DNA from: Ciona savignyi
Lineage: Eukaryota; Chordata; Ascidiacea; Phlebobranchia; Cionidae
Assembly (NCBI GenBank): GCA_000149265.1
Contig: CH003198.1
Location: 153,885 to 217,884, forward strand
Reading direction: 5' to 3'
Length of the DNA stretch: 64,000 bases
The stretch's first letter is position 1. The number at the start of each line of letters is the position of its first letter. The notes beneath the pieces were generated by a model, which saw nothing but the letters and a program-made list of their open reading frames with translations, did not search any database and was not told the origin of the DNA. Made by a program: the position numbers and the translations under genes. Below, piece after piece: positions 27,101 through 34,759 of this stretch.

Positions 27101-30100
27101 GAATAGGGTTCAGATACACCTTCCATTGAAAAGTTTTGATCATCTGGCTACATGAATGTTCTAAAATGATAGCATTACAAAACCAACTTACCATAAAATA
27201 TTACCAGATTGACTACCGCAAGCAAGCGCGGGAAATCAATGCACGCGGCACCAACATCTCCGGTGACGTCACGCCCTCATCCCTTCACCACAAGAGGGCG
27301 CAAGAGATACTGGACGACCGAAAGTACAAAGCAGACTATGAGAGGACGGTAAAAGGCAGGGGAATGACGTTCGATCTCCACGGGACTCCCTCTATGAACC
27401 ACATCAAACGAGCTGAAGATATCAAGAGCGACGTAAGTGGGGGGTAATGCGATGGCAACGATAAACCGACAGATTTTTTTTGCCTGGACAAAATTATATT
27501 TTGCGGGAGGAAATAAAAAAATAAAAAGAGGAAAGGAGAGAAACTGCTCTCTAAAAACTCACAGCGCAAACCTAATTTCATGAAGTTAGGGTTATTTCTG
27601 GCGTTAAGATTGGTATTTGGTGCAGGGTAAAATTTTTATTATTTTTAAGCAGTTTCCCTTATTCCCTTATTCCCTCCTTTTAATGTTGAGCCTCAGTTCT
27701 TTTGTATTCTCAGGATAACAAAATATTGTAACATTTTGTTTACATATCCTATGTGGATTCCACCGCCTTTCTTAAGTATTATCTCTATTTCCTAACCTGG
27801 ACTGGTCTCGAACTCACAACTTTCAGATACAAAGCTATTTCTGTGATATAGAGAATCAAATGGAAATTAGGGTTGCACTAACCATGTCATTCGGTCACAG
27901 ATACTTTACAAGGAAAGCTACGAAGCAAGCAAGGGCAGACCCACAGTTGTACTGGACGCCCCTCATATAATACACGCTCAGAAAGCCAATGACCTCATCA
28001 GTGACGTAAGTTGCACTCATTACGTGTCTTGTTTTCCGGGTCTGGATTTCAACCAGCAATCAATCCGTTTTAAAACCTACTTTACCGCACAAGGCTGTTA
28101 TTCTAGCTCTTACCTCCTTAATTTGATTTAATATTCTGTTGTTTTTCTACTTTTAACAATGTTAAGATTAGATTTTGCGGTCGCCTCATTTGGGTAAATT
28201 ATTAAACTGTTTTACCTCTGTCGTTTTGCCGTCTTTTTTCCCCTCTTCTATGATAATATTAATGTTATAATGCAGTTTTTTGTGTTAAATAGAGTCACAA
28301 AATGTAAATAAATAATAAAACGTTTAATGCTGTCAATTGGTGTCTGTCGTGTTAACGGTTTAACATGTCACCACTAATAAATAGTTGCATATACAGGTGA
28401 AGTACAAACAGAACTACAATGAGAGTAGAGGTCATGTTCACTCTATGATGGAAACCCCAGAGACGAAACGGGTGAAGGAGAATCAGCAATATCTGTCTCA
28501 GGTGAACAAACTTACAATTGACATGGTGTTGAGATTGTATTATCGAATATATTGGTCCGTTTGTTTCATTTGATGGGTAGTAGCGTTTGGACCACCAATC
28601 GTTAGGTTAATGTTCGAAACTTGCGCCTAGCAGGTTGCTTGCTCTCTTCAGAAGCAAGGGACGTCCCGGTGAATTAATGATTTAAAAAGGTCTCAGCATA
28701 TGGGCACGGTTGACAGTGATGTATCTTACTTTAGTTGTATTTCGACTGATGTATAGCGGCCCAATATAATTTCTTTGGTCAAGTGTATAAAACACGAAAA
28801 TCCTATGCTGTGTACAGTCGTGTGGCCGAATGGTTAACGCGACCGATACATATACTGAATTGAATAAACAAAAAAGGTCTTGGCAACGAGCTTATTATGG
28901 ATTTAAAACTAAACCCGGCTAAGAAAATCATCCCAATAATTTCCAGGTGAATTACAAATCAGACGTCGAATCTATGAAAGGGCAGCACCATTCGTCTGTC
29001 ATGGACACCCCGGAATTACGTCAGATCAAAATGAACAGTTATAATTTCAGTGACGTAAGTTGAAATTTTTTCTTGATTTTGCAACATCTCTAAGCGCAGT
29101 TTTATCTGGACGTTGATGTTACTGTTTAATATACATTGGTCAGTTTGCCGCACACCGTTCTCCAGGTTTAAGTGTAATAATTTTAATTTAAACACTTTTT
29201 TATATTGTTATACTGTTAGGTTTATCGGCCAAGCCTGGCTATACCCACACACACTACATAATTATTAGACGTGTTTTAACGACCATTATTTTGCCGTCTG
29301 TTTCACGTTTTCATTTTTATTTTATAAACAAAAACTTTTTGGTGATAATTTTGATGCTATGTCCACATTAAATTATTAAATATATTATAGACAAGTTTTA
29401 ACGACCGTCGCTTTGTCATATTGTTCCAGGTTCACTACAAGTCCGGGGCAGAATCGATGAAGACGGTGAACCAGTCATGCGTGATGGACACGCCCGAGTT
29501 ACGCCGCGTCAGACAGAACACTTATAACTTCAGCGCTGTCAGTTTCTCTTCTACCTTTACTTTACTGTCCTTTCTATTCTCTACTCTATTATTTTCTCAT
29601 GATAGATCAACTACAAGGACAGTGCAACAAAAGGAAAGTCGGTGGGGGTTTGTCTAGACACCCCGGAACTAAGGACAGCAAGGCAAAACTCGAAAAACTT
29701 TAGTCAGGTTGTGACCGATTATTTCCTTTTATTTCTATCGTGGATGTTTTTCTAAATGCTCGCCCTATGCTCTCTTTCTGTGTGATGTAATGTTTTCTCT
29801 TGATCTTCTTAACCTTAAAATTTTGTTCAAACCTTCGAAATTTTGTCAAATTGTGCTTCTATATTTCCCGCATTTCAACAACGCTTAGACAACCCGATGT
29901 GTCACTGTGGTGGTAACCCTCCACATTTCCACAGATCAAGTATCAGTCCGACTTCGCTAATATGAAGGGGAAATACACACCGGTTGCGGATGATATTAAC
30001 ATGCAACGCGTCAAACACGCCACGCGAATCTCGTCCGACCTCAGCTACAAAGGAATGAAAGCCAAGAACGTAGAGATGGACAAGATGCGTGCGACCATTG

Positions 30101-32276
30101 AGAGACCTGGTGAGAACAGAATTAATAGTTTATTTTATTTTTTTACCAAATCGCGATACCGGCGCCGCGAAGGACGGCGGCCTTAGGAGAAGGTGTGGTC
30201 CTAAAATCATGTTTTAAAGTGGAAAATACAAATTATGAAATGATATTCTTATAATTTACTACCATTAGTTTAATCATATACAACACACTGCAAACACCCC
30301 GATAACCTGTCGGAGTGAGCGAGGTAACCTGATTATTACCCAGTAATCATATCTGTAAAAACACTACTTTCAGTATTTGTTTTGAGTAACATGCCTTCTA
30401 TTGTCCACATTCATGTTACCATGGAACCGCCCACACTGCTTTATTTCTAAGTGTCTTCAGATGGAAATTTCTAACTGTCACGCACCTTATCCGTTCGGAA
30501 TATTTTCATATCTTCACCTTTTCTTCTCTCGCATACTTTTAACTTTTCTTTCATTTCCACCTTCCACGACTCCAGGCCAGAAAGAAGAAAAGGTCGTTAT
30601 CGACTTCAAACCAATCAAGTTTCCAACCGAGCTTCCTAAGCACGAGATCGTGAGATCGAAACCCATGAAGCGCTGGAATCGAAACCCGGGTTCAATCTTC
30701 GACTACGACCCGTCTGATTACGAAACCGACGCCGAATACGAGATGGGCCGATACAGAAACAACTCTGGTACTATCTCTTTCTCCTGCTTGTCTCTATCTT
30801 TCTCTTACTATCTCCTTTCTCATCAGCTCCTGCTAAACATATGGAAAACGGTGATTCATACGAGCAACTCATTCACATGGATCCAACAAACTTAAACAAA
30901 CAAGCAACACCTTGGACTAACTACGTCATGGGTGCATTATTATGTCATATTGAACTGTGTTTAAAATTGCATTTTAACCTATTTTTAACTTTGTTTGCCA
31001 GGCTAAGGTTTGACCCATTATAGGTCCGTCGTTGATACCGTTTTTTGTATACAAGTCGGTAAATGAATCGGTCGCGTTGTTATCAATTCGGCTACACAAC
31101 TATACTAATCTCAATCTAATCTTTTTTAAACCGAGACGAGTTTCAAACCTATGATTGGTCGTCACAAAAAAACATTTTATTTATTATAGAAGGCCGTATA
31201 AGTATCGGTCGCGTTAATCATTTGGCCACGACCGTACTTAACCTAAATTATTATTTTTTACCGGAACTAGGATTCGAACCCGTGATGGGCTCGTCTCTAA
31301 TACCGTTTTTTATATAGCTTGTATACGCATCGATCTTAACCTAAATCTTTTTTTTTACCGACCCAAGTTTCGAACCAATTATGGGCTCGTCATCAGGACC
31401 GTTTTTGTATAGCAGTCGGTATATATATCGTTTGCGCTAACCATTCGGCCACACGACCGCACATATAACCTATTTTTTTTTTTTTTTTACCGAGCCAAAT
31501 TTCGAACCCATAATGTGATCGTTACCCGGACCGTTTTTGTATTGTAGTCGGTATATGTATCGGTCGCGTTAACCATTTGGCCACACGACCGTACATATAA
31601 CCTAAATCTTTTTCAGGTTCTGGTTACCACCACGTTGGGGCGCCATCTTCCGTCGTGGATTACAGCTCAAGATTCGCCTCTCAGGCTCCCTCTGGCGGAG
31701 GAGTGTCGGTACGAAATTCCATTTGTTTCCTCTTCCTTCCTATATAACAGGATATGACGCTCGTGTGGCATGTTTACCAGGGGTGGGAGGGAGTTATAAG
31801 TCACGTGACAGCAGCGGGGTTGTCAATGGGGGAAGTACCAAAATACGGAAATATGAAAGTACCTAATTATTTGTAAGCCAACCGATAACAGTGTTAGGGT
31901 AAAAAAAAACTATTGAACTGCCGAATTTGGTACTAATTACCAACCCCCTCCCTTTTATGGCAAGTTTCATTACTTTCTGCCATTTCTTATTTTCGTATTT
32001 TACTATAAATTGGGGAATTACCACCATTGGCCCACACACATTCGGTAGCAGATGTACACACAACCTTGCTTGGACACCCTAACAGTTCGTTTTCTTTAGA
32101 AGCAATTCCAAGCGATGTACGACTACTCCGCCGCTGATGACGATGAGGTGACGTTTAGAGATGGTGACGTCATAGTTAACGCACAATCAATCGACGATGG
32201 ATGGATGTTCGGAACAGTGCTCCGCACCGGCGCCACAGGCATGCTACCAGCCAACTACGTGCAAATGATGGCTTAG
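44..32276 (+). CDS. Neb: Nebulin, 3' part of the gene (76 coding exons in window, 5' end missing)
   Basis: Nebulin is a giant actin-binding protein that runs along sarcomeric thin filaments and is anchored at the Z-disc by its C-terminal SH3 domain. Seen here: 76 exons, mostly 105 or 108 bases and phase 0, each coding one repeat of about 35 residues built as xxYK..Y....G....DTPE....A....SD, with introns usually just after the SD pair. Removing one extra base in exon 8, the exons total 9,069 bases, that is 3,022 residues and a stop. Order: one repeat, five seven-repeat super-repeats, about 43 further repeats, a linker and an SH3 domain. The first exon starts in phase 0 after an acceptor, so the gene continues upstream of the window. 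The C-terminal order and the linker match vertebrate nebulin rather than the short relatives LASP or nebulette. Exon limits were placed by eye and could be off where noted in the block entries. Confidence 0.95.
608..2464 (+). CDS. Neb: Nebulin super-repeat 1 (exons 2-7)
   Basis: Exons 608-712, 862-981, 1041-1145, 1444-1551, 1885-1986 and 2243-2464, all phase 0. They code seven nebulin repeats of 35, 40, 35, 36, 34, 35 and 39 residues; the last exon carries two repeats. The pattern restarts at exon 8. Repeat 3 contains the conserved stretch [13 protein letters not shown], repeat 6 has DKYNLSAD and repeat 7 ends in KGKG..., features found at the same positions in the next super-repeats. Actin binding through the YK/SD motifs is known for the family. 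Confidence 0.92.
2503..2776 (+). repeat. Dispersed repeat, copy 1 (nebulin intron 7)
   Basis: About 270 bases that match 51823-52087 in the ZEB gene at most positions, with shared runs such as CACCCCGATCTTCACAA, AATCAAGTCAGAATCATAG and CTGTCACACCTGGT. No coding capacity or terminal repeats seen. It is a non-autonomous element of unknown class. Confidence 0.8.
2886..2991 (+). pseudogene. Neb: Nebulin exon 8, one-base insertion giving an in-frame stop
   Basis: The exon is flanked by a normal acceptor (cttag) and donor (gtaagt) and matches exon 14 at nearly every base, including the first intron bases. One extra base after AACCGG makes it 106 bases long; translation then runs off the repeat pattern and meets TGA at the end. 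Using the next AG as acceptor gives 104 bases and does not restore the frame. Because its neighbours are phase 0, leaving out the exon would keep the frame. I only describe the break. Confidence 0.8.
2886..4435 (+). CDS. Neb: Nebulin super-repeat 2 (exons 8-13), exon 8 frameshifted
   Basis: Exons 2886-2991, 3052-3171, 3243-3350, 3465-3569, 3851-4042 (two repeats) and 4310-4435. All are phase 0 except that exon 8 (2886-2991) has 106 bases. Its paralogue at 4606-4710 has 105 bases and is nearly identical; an additional base within the GCGCAAAC stretch near 2971-2974 shifts the frame, and a TGA follows before the donor. Repeat 3 (exon 10) has the [14 protein letters not shown] motif; repeat 7 (exon 13) has [10 protein letters not shown]. 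Exon 8 may be a sequencing error, an allele or a skipped exon. Confidence 0.9.
4606..7089 (+). CDS. Neb: Nebulin super-repeat 3 (exons 14-20)
   Basis: Exons 4606-4710, 4768-4887, 5186-5293, 5346-5456, 5969-6076, 6498-6602 and 6979-7089, all phase 0, one repeat each (35, 40, 36, 37, 36, 35, 37 residues). The first three exons are almost the same as exons 8-10 of super-repeat 2, which points to recent duplication or gene conversion. Exon 15 ends at an unusual donor (gttttt), so its use may be weak. Exon 17 holds [13 protein letters not shown]. Confidence 0.92.
6782..6885 (+). repeat. tRNA-like SINE family A, degenerate copy
   Basis: In nebulin intron 19: GGTTAACTTGACCGATTCATATA, then ACGGTCTTGG and AAAACTAGCCCGGTAAAAAA, the body and end of family A. 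The 5' A-box part is damaged. Confidence 0.55.
7417..9744 (+). CDS. Neb: Nebulin super-repeat 4 (exons 21-27)
   Basis: Exons 7417-7521, 7878-7997, 8657-8764, 9105-9212, 9268-9375, 9467-9571 and 9637-9744, all phase 0, seven repeats. Repeat 2 is again the long 40-residue form and repeat 3 has [12 protein letters not shown] at the motif position. Repeat 5 (exon 25) begins [10 protein letters not shown] and lacks the usual YK pair. The introns around exons 25-26 are full of TGACGTCA words. Confidence 0.92.
8090..8290 (+). repeat. SINE family B, degenerate copy
   Basis: In nebulin intron 22: CCTTGTGCAAGGCGTTGAACAATAATTGCCTAAATCCAATGG and later GCAACACACTACAA and GCGAATGCCCGTGTTATAAC, words that also occur in order in the fuller copy at 15712-15995. 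Confidence 0.5.
8440..8640 (+). repeat. Imperfect tandem repeat of about 75 bases
   Basis: The phrase CCTACATTCC...CTGGTGCTA(C/T)CAT(A/G)GACCC..CC...ACTA..T(A/G)T(A/T)TATC recurs about two and a half times. It lies in nebulin intron 22, just before exon 23. Two overlapping open frames here are products of the repeat. Confidence 0.65.
9376..9462 (+). repeat. TGACGTCA-rich short tandem repeat in nebulin intron 25
   Basis: About five units of roughly 17 bases built on GCTGACGTCATTTAAT fill the whole short intron between exons 25 and 26. The motif is the palindromic CRE octamer, but the setting argues for a tandem repeat rather than a promoter. Confidence 0.7.
9958..11549 (+). CDS. Neb: Nebulin super-repeat 5 (exons 28-33)
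   Basis: Exons 9958-10062, 10257-10444, 10832-10979, 11098-11202, 11275-11379 and 11442-11549. Exon 29 ends in phase 2 (GG then gtcagt) and exon 30 begins with one base completing a glycine codon, so an intron sits inside the third repeat just after PVHLTDG. All other junctions are phase 0. Repeat 3 has [14 protein letters not shown]; repeat 4 has [10 protein letters not shown]. This is the last block in which I see the seven-repeat order. Confidence 0.9.
11609..17548 (+). CDS. Neb: Nebulin middle repeats (exons 34-47)
   Basis: Exons 11609-11713, 12241-12354, 12793-12897, 13338-13445, 13787-13894, 13955-14044, 14322-14447, 14936-15043, 15266-15361, 16026-16154, 16307-16411, 16618-16827 (two repeats), 17258-17365 and 17444-17548, phase 0 throughout. 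Pairs 39/40 (30+42 residues) and 42/43 (32+43) add to two repeats each but their shared intron has moved a few codons ahead of the SD site. Exon 35 has a poor donor (gtgctt). Introns here carry a TIR element and a SINE (intron 42). Single repeats follow one another without the seven-repeat order. Confidence 0.9.
15439..15633 (+). mobile_element. TIR element, short copy (nebulin intron 42)
   Basis: Starts GGAGGCGTTTAGCC and ends GGTTATACGCC; the ends are imperfect inverted repeats. The inside matches part of the 462-base elements at 32477 and 33753 (GCGCGCAGCCTA.CA.ATGCTGCTT, GGGGAATCACC.CCATTGTTACTCA). It looks like an internally deleted, non-autonomous DNA element (MITE). Confidence 0.7.
15712..15995 (+). 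repeat. SINE family B, fullest copy (nebulin intron 42)
   Basis: The head is tRNA-like: CCGGTTGGTCTAACGGTTAA (A-box like) and GGTTGCAGGTGCGAAACTGG (B-box like). The body holds GTCCTTGTGCAAGGCACTTTA, CCTGAACCCAGCGGATTAATGGG, CAACACACTG, and GGTGATCTGACGATTGCCCG, ending in a TTTTCCCATTCACGGGTATAAAC stretch. The same words occur in at least seven other places in the window on both strands. Other clear copies are listed separately. Confidence 0.8.
17375..17420 (+). repeat. 15-base tandem repeat of TGATGACGTCATAA
   Basis: Three head-to-tail units of GATGACGTCATAAT in nebulin intron 46. Each unit contains the CRE octamer TGACGTCA. Confidence 0.75.
17937..22642 (+). CDS. Neb: Nebulin middle repeats (exons 48-58)
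   Basis: Exons 17937-18040, 18730-18832, 19110-19319 (two repeats), 19795-19924, 20307-20398, 20455-20559, 21143-21226, 21280-21405, 22032-22136, 22285-22377 and 22538-22642. Two junctions are not phase 0: exon 48/49 is phase 2 (SDSKYHDDY across the intron) and exon 51/52 is phase 1 (KAYKDKAEQL across the intron). Exons 54/55 (28+42 residues) again show a moved intron. Exon 57 codes only 31 residues, so that repeat is about four residues short. Confidence 0.88.
20580..20900 (+). repeat. Degenerate SINE family A-like sequence (nebulin intron 53)
   Basis: Several stretches recall family A (CACGGTCGTATAAAACGGTCTCG, GACCGAATAACGAGTCCATTATTATGGATTC, CCCGATAAAAAATAAAAAAAG) but they are decayed and may be more than one copy. 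Confidence 0.4.
21480..21725 (-). repeat. SINE family B, reverse copy (nebulin intron 55)
   Basis: Shows the reverse complement of the family B tail and body: CCAGTGAATGGGAAAACCAAGG, ACACGGGCAATCATCACACCACCTCGC, GTTACCAGAGATATTGCAGTGTGTT. A G-run follows at about 21840-21852. Confidence 0.7.
22145..22240 (+). repeat. About 20-base tandem repeat with GATGACGTCATTG words (nebulin intron 56)
   Basis: Four to five decayed units of TTTGATGACGTCATTGTTT fill most of this short intron. Confidence 0.6.
22815..23011 (+). mobile_element. hAT-type MITE with target-site duplication (nebulin intron 58)
   Basis: The 197-base element begins CAGTGGTTCTTAAA and ends TTTAAGAACCACTG, an inverted repeat of about 14 bases. 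It is flanked by GTCTAGGT (22807-22814) and GTCTAGGC (23012-23019), an 8-base duplication with one mismatch. The CAGTGGTTCT end and the 8-base duplication are typical of hAT elements. No transposase frame lies inside, so it is non-autonomous. Confidence 0.88.
23323..26946 (+). CDS. Neb: Nebulin middle repeats (exons 59-65)
   Basis: Exons 23323-23430, 23953-24060, 24740-24835, 25254-25361, 25926-26033, 26294-26401 and 26845-26946, all phase 0, one repeat each. Exon 61 (32 residues) and exon 65 (34 residues) are shorter than usual; exon 61 reads [20 protein letters not shown] and lacks a few residues after the YK. The introns are longer than elsewhere in the gene and contain SINE-like copies and a hAT MITE just upstream in intron 58. 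Confidence 0.88.
24098..24295 (+). repeat. SINE family A, one and a half copies (nebulin intron 60)
   Basis: ACGGTCGTGTGG...CCACCGTTACATATACCGACTT, then ACGGTCTTTACAACGAATCCGTTATGAATTCGAAACTAAGC, followed by a partial second unit ending GAGCCCGATAAAAAAAAG. Confidence 0.65.
24890..25012 (+). repeat. SINE family B, 5' half (nebulin intron 61)
   Basis: CCTTGCAGTCGAAAGGTTGTAATTTCGAAACTTGTCGCTCGC and the following TTCTAATAGATTAATGGGTTC match the head and middle of family B. Confidence 0.55.
26680..26775 (-). repeat. SINE family B, partial reverse copy (nebulin intron 64)
   Basis: CAACCCGCTAATCCACTGGGTTCAGGAGACATCCGCTTAGCGCCTTTCCC is the reverse complement of the middle of family B, with several changes. 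Confidence 0.55.
27208..30109 (+). CDS. Neb: Nebulin C-terminal repeats (exons 66-72)
   Basis: Exons 27208-27432 (two repeats), 27901-28005, 28397-28501, 28947-29054, 29430-29537, 29606-29707 and 29935-30109. They match the last repeats of vertebrate nebulin in order: a VKGRGM repeat, then repeats with TPE..RVK.NQ..(F/L)S endings, and a final short repeat [18 protein letters not shown] that corresponds to the human form with YRGIQRKVVEMEQ (from memory). Exons 68-71 share the ending (R)xNxxNFS. The last exon ends in phase 1 before gtgaga. Confidence 0.9.
28815..28925 (+). repeat. SINE family A copy (nebulin intron 68)
   Basis: CAGTCGTGTGGCCGAATGGTTAACGCGACCGATACATATACTG followed by GGTCTTGGCAACGAGC and AACCCGGCTAAGAAAA. 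The A-box-like TGGCCGAATGG is clear, the B-box part is damaged. Confidence 0.75.
30270..30365 (+). repeat. SINE family B, 3' part (nebulin intron 72)
   Basis: AATCATATACAACACACTGCAAACACCCCGATAACC..CGGAGTGAGCGAGGTAACCTGATTATTACCC is a decayed version of the family B tail. Confidence 0.55.
30576..31708 (+). CDS. Neb: Nebulin linker between repeats and SH3 (exons 73-75)
   Basis: Exons 30576-30767 (192 bases), 30827-30931 (105) and 31617-31708 (92). Exon 73 contains [18 protein letters not shown], the linker motif conserved in nebulin and nebulette (NPGS.FDYDP). Exon 74 has a long pyrimidine tract before its acceptor, phase 1 at both ends and an open frame ([15 protein letters not shown]...), so it can be included or skipped without changing the frame; it is less certain than its neighbours. 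Exon 75 is rich in Ser and Gly. In vertebrates this region is serine-rich and variably spliced. Confidence 0.82.
31005..31612 (-). repeat. Tandem array of about five SINE family A copies, reverse strand (nebulin intron 74)
   Basis: Reading the + strand, the unit is ACCG.GCCAAGTTTCGAACCCATNATGGGCTCGTC..., ..ACCGTTTTTGTATA...GTCGGTATATGTATCGGTCGCGTTAACCATTTGGCCACACGACCG, about 120 bases. Five units of different age follow one another, the last two best preserved. They fill almost the entire intron between exons 74 and 75. Confidence 0.8.
32100..32276 (+). CDS. Neb: Nebulin last coding exon: SH3 domain and stop
   Basis: 58 residues and a TAG. The SH3 signature is clear: [15 protein letters not shown] (ALYDY-like start), [14 protein letters not shown] (W of the ligand groove), and TGMLPANYV (SxPxNYV end). 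It matches the nebulin/nebulette/LASP SH3 class closely. In vertebrates this domain binds proline-rich Z-disc partners. The stop directly follows the final VQMMA. Confidence 0.96.
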   Translation, partial: KQFQAMYDYSAADDDEVTFRDGDVIVNAQSIDDGWMFGTVLRTGATGMLPANYVQMMA

Positions 32277-32333
32277 ATGGTTCATTGGTCGTGTATATAC
32301 TGTATATAGTGTTCGGGAATGTTGCGTCGTTTG

Positions 32334-32339
32334 AATAAA
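32334..32339 (+). terminator. Polyadenylation signal of nebulin
   Basis: AATAAA lies 58 bases after the stop codon. A second AATAAA-like word occurs about 50 bases further. The 3' UTR therefore appears short. Confidence 0.75.
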
Positions 32340-32476
32340 GTAGTTGAAATGTAAAGCTTGTTTCGTTGATTTTTTTGACCAAATAATAAAGCAGATGCAC
32401 ATGTAGAAAACTAATACATACTGCCATATGTATGTGTATGTTACCATAAATTAAAATGTTCGATATGGAGAGCTTT

Positions 32477-32938
32477 AGGAGGCGTTCAACTAATTATTTT
32501 CCCTATCTCTCCAATGCAAACTGACCTCACAAAAACGACTGTCACTCAAAATCCTGACATAGGAAGTCTTAGATTTTTTCACAATTCAAAATTGAAGCTT
32601 GGATCTGCAACCTAAACTCAAAACCCTACAAAATTTTGTTTAAAAATTTTGAGCCCATACCCCTTCGTACATCGGCAACTTTTTTCCAACAAAACAGCTA
32701 GCAGATGCACATTCAACACCTTTATTTTACAAAGCACTGCTCCACGATTACAAAACTTTACAGCTAAACGAGAACACCGGCGCGCAGCCTAGCACATGCT
32801 GCTTTCAACAAAACAAACATTGGGGAATCACCACCATTGTTACTCAGCAAAACACTAGTTTAAAAACAATGACTCATGGAGGGTACCACTCGTCACATCC
32901 TGCCGTTCATAGAGGTCTTAATTGGTTATACGCCATCT
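32477..32938 (+). mobile_element. 462-base TIR element, copy A (intergenic)
   Basis: Starts AGGAGGCGTTCAACTAATT and ends AATTGGTTATACGCCATCT. By eye every base agrees with copy B at 33753-34214, and the two copies have the same length. The ends form an imperfect inverted repeat (GGCGTTCAACTAATT against GGCGTATAACCAATT). It starts only about 120 bases after the nebulin polyadenylation signal. No coding frame is seen. Confidence 0.8.
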
Positions 32939-33752
32939 TGGAAACGGTGACCGTTCCAGTTTGGTTTAAACTGTCCGAACTTACTAGTAGAGGTCATTCT
33001 GTGAGACTCCGGTCCAAATTTTAAACCGTTTCGGTTGACTGCTTCGGCTATTACAGGCCTTCGACTGAAGGGGTGGTCATTCTGTAGATTTCATTTGGCG
33101 ACAGTGTCACTGGTGATGACTGAAACTCTTCGTACACATTAAAATTCACTGCTTGATGTTCCACAAGTTTCAGCACATTTTTTCACTGTAATTTGAAAGG
33201 TTTAAAGTCCATAACCAGGGTACAAATAGTTGTTTTTGAGTAAAAAAACACACCCAATGTCACCTTTGAGCCTCGTGTGACCACATTTTGTCCGCCTCCA
33301 CTTCTTTCACCAATGTTTGACAATCAAGGATGGTTAGGATTGGTAAGTTTTTATATCTTCTGTATGCATAAGTGTCCAACAACACATCTAGGCCTCCACA
33401 CCTGCCCAAAAATTGAAAAATATGAAAAAAAGGTACACATGTGGATACCAAGAGGAGTACATTTTTCAGTCCTATATCTCAAATCGGATTAACAGTCTGT
33501 ATCGAAAGATTGTCTGGTATTTATAAAAGCCATTCGAAGTTAGGTTCTTGAAAAAATATCCGAACGACCCTCTACCGGAGTGAAAACAACCAAAAATGAG
33601 AAAAAATGACTAATTAATTACTTTGCTAATTAGCATAAGTAATTAAGTGTAAGATTTTAGACAAACAGTTGACTAGTAACATTTATCCACACTCAAATTT
33701 CTATAAATTTGGAGATTTTGGCAAAAAATTCAAAATAGCCCGTTTTTCATTT
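32939..33752 (+). other. Spacer between the two identical 462-base elements
   Basis: An 814-base stretch with no convincing gene. It contains two related words (GAGGTCATTCTGTGAGAC and GTGGTCATTCTGTAGATT). With copies A and B it forms an arrangement like a two-LTR unit, but the ends do not have TG...CA and I see no primer-binding site or reverse transcriptase. Confidence 0.6.
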
Positions 33753-34214
33753 AGGAGGCGTTCAACTAATTATTTTCCCTATCTCTCCAATGCAAACTGA
33801 CCTCACAAAAACGACTGTCACTCAAAATCCTGACATAGGAAGTCTTAGATTTTTTCACAATTCAAAATTGAAGCTTGGATCTGCAACCTAAACTCAAAAC
33901 CCTACAAAATTTTGTTTAAAAATTTTGAGCCCATACCCCTTCGTACATCGGCAACTTTTTTCCAACAAAACAGCTAGCAGATGCACATTCAACACCTTTA
34001 TTTTACAAAGCACTGCTCCACGATTACAAAACTTTACAGCTAAACGAGAACACCGGCGCGCAGCCTAGCACATGCTGCTTTCAACAAAACAAACATTGGG
34101 GAATCACCACCATTGTTACTCAGCAAAACACTAGTTTAAAAACAATGACTCATGGAGGGTACCACTCGTCACATCCTGCCGTTCATAGAGGTCTTAATTG
34201 GTTATACGCCATCT
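33753..34214 (+). mobile_element. 462-base TIR element, copy B (intergenic)
   Basis: Direct repeat of 32477-32938 with no difference that I can see. It is followed at once by the start of a third, diverged member. Confidence 0.8.
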
Positions 34215-34216
34215 AT

Positions 34217-34360
34217 AGGGGCGCATAACCAATTCTCCCTATCTCTCCAATGCAAACTGACCTCACAAAAAGTGCTATCACTTAAAATCATTTCAAATAA
34301 AGTCTTACATTTTTTAACAATTTAAAATTGAAGCTTAGATCTGCAACCCAAAACAAAAAA
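34217..34360 (+). mobile_element. TIR element, third, partial and diverged copy
   Basis: GGGGCGCATAACCAATTCTCCCTATCTCTCCAATGCAAACTGACC matches the start of the 462-base elements and shows the better preserved 5' inverted repeat; similarity fades after about 140 bases. Together with the end of copy B it makes a near-perfect palindrome around ATCTATA. Confidence 0.7.
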
Positions 34361-34499
34361 TATAAATATTACAGTTGATGCCGGACTTAGTAAGACCGTA
34401 GATGAATCCAATCCTTACACGGTGTGCTAACCCGTGATATTAGAAAATCGAAGAGCTTAGCGCGTTACTGCGTCAGCTGTCCGCCAAAGTGTTATAGGT

Positions 34500-34660
34500 T
34501 CAACACTGGAGGCTAAATGACTCTTTCCTTATGAAAAGCATTTAGCTGAAATTGCCTGAAGCAAGTGGATTAATGGGTATTAAAATGAAGGAATGTGTGA
34601 ATCATACAAAACACACTGCAATGGCTCCGGTAACCCGACAGTGGGCGCGAGGCAGGAAAG
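34500..34660 (+). repeat. SINE family B, partial copy upstream of ZEB
   Basis: AAATTGCCTGAAGCAAGTGGATTAATGGGTATT and ACACACTGCAATGGCTCCGGTAACCCGACAGTGGGCGCGAGG match the middle and tail of family B. Confidence 0.65.
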
Positions 34661-34759
34661 ATGTGAGAACAAACTATTCTCGAGATAATCTGGCGGTCTT
34701 AAGATTTTTTAAATGCTCTGATAAACATCCTATGCCATTATACTGCGGTCAAATGAATT

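Noticed and set aside
32939-33752. LTR retrotransposon between two long terminal repeats
   Set aside because: The spacer is 814 bases without reverse transcriptase or gag, and the repeat ends are not TG...CA.
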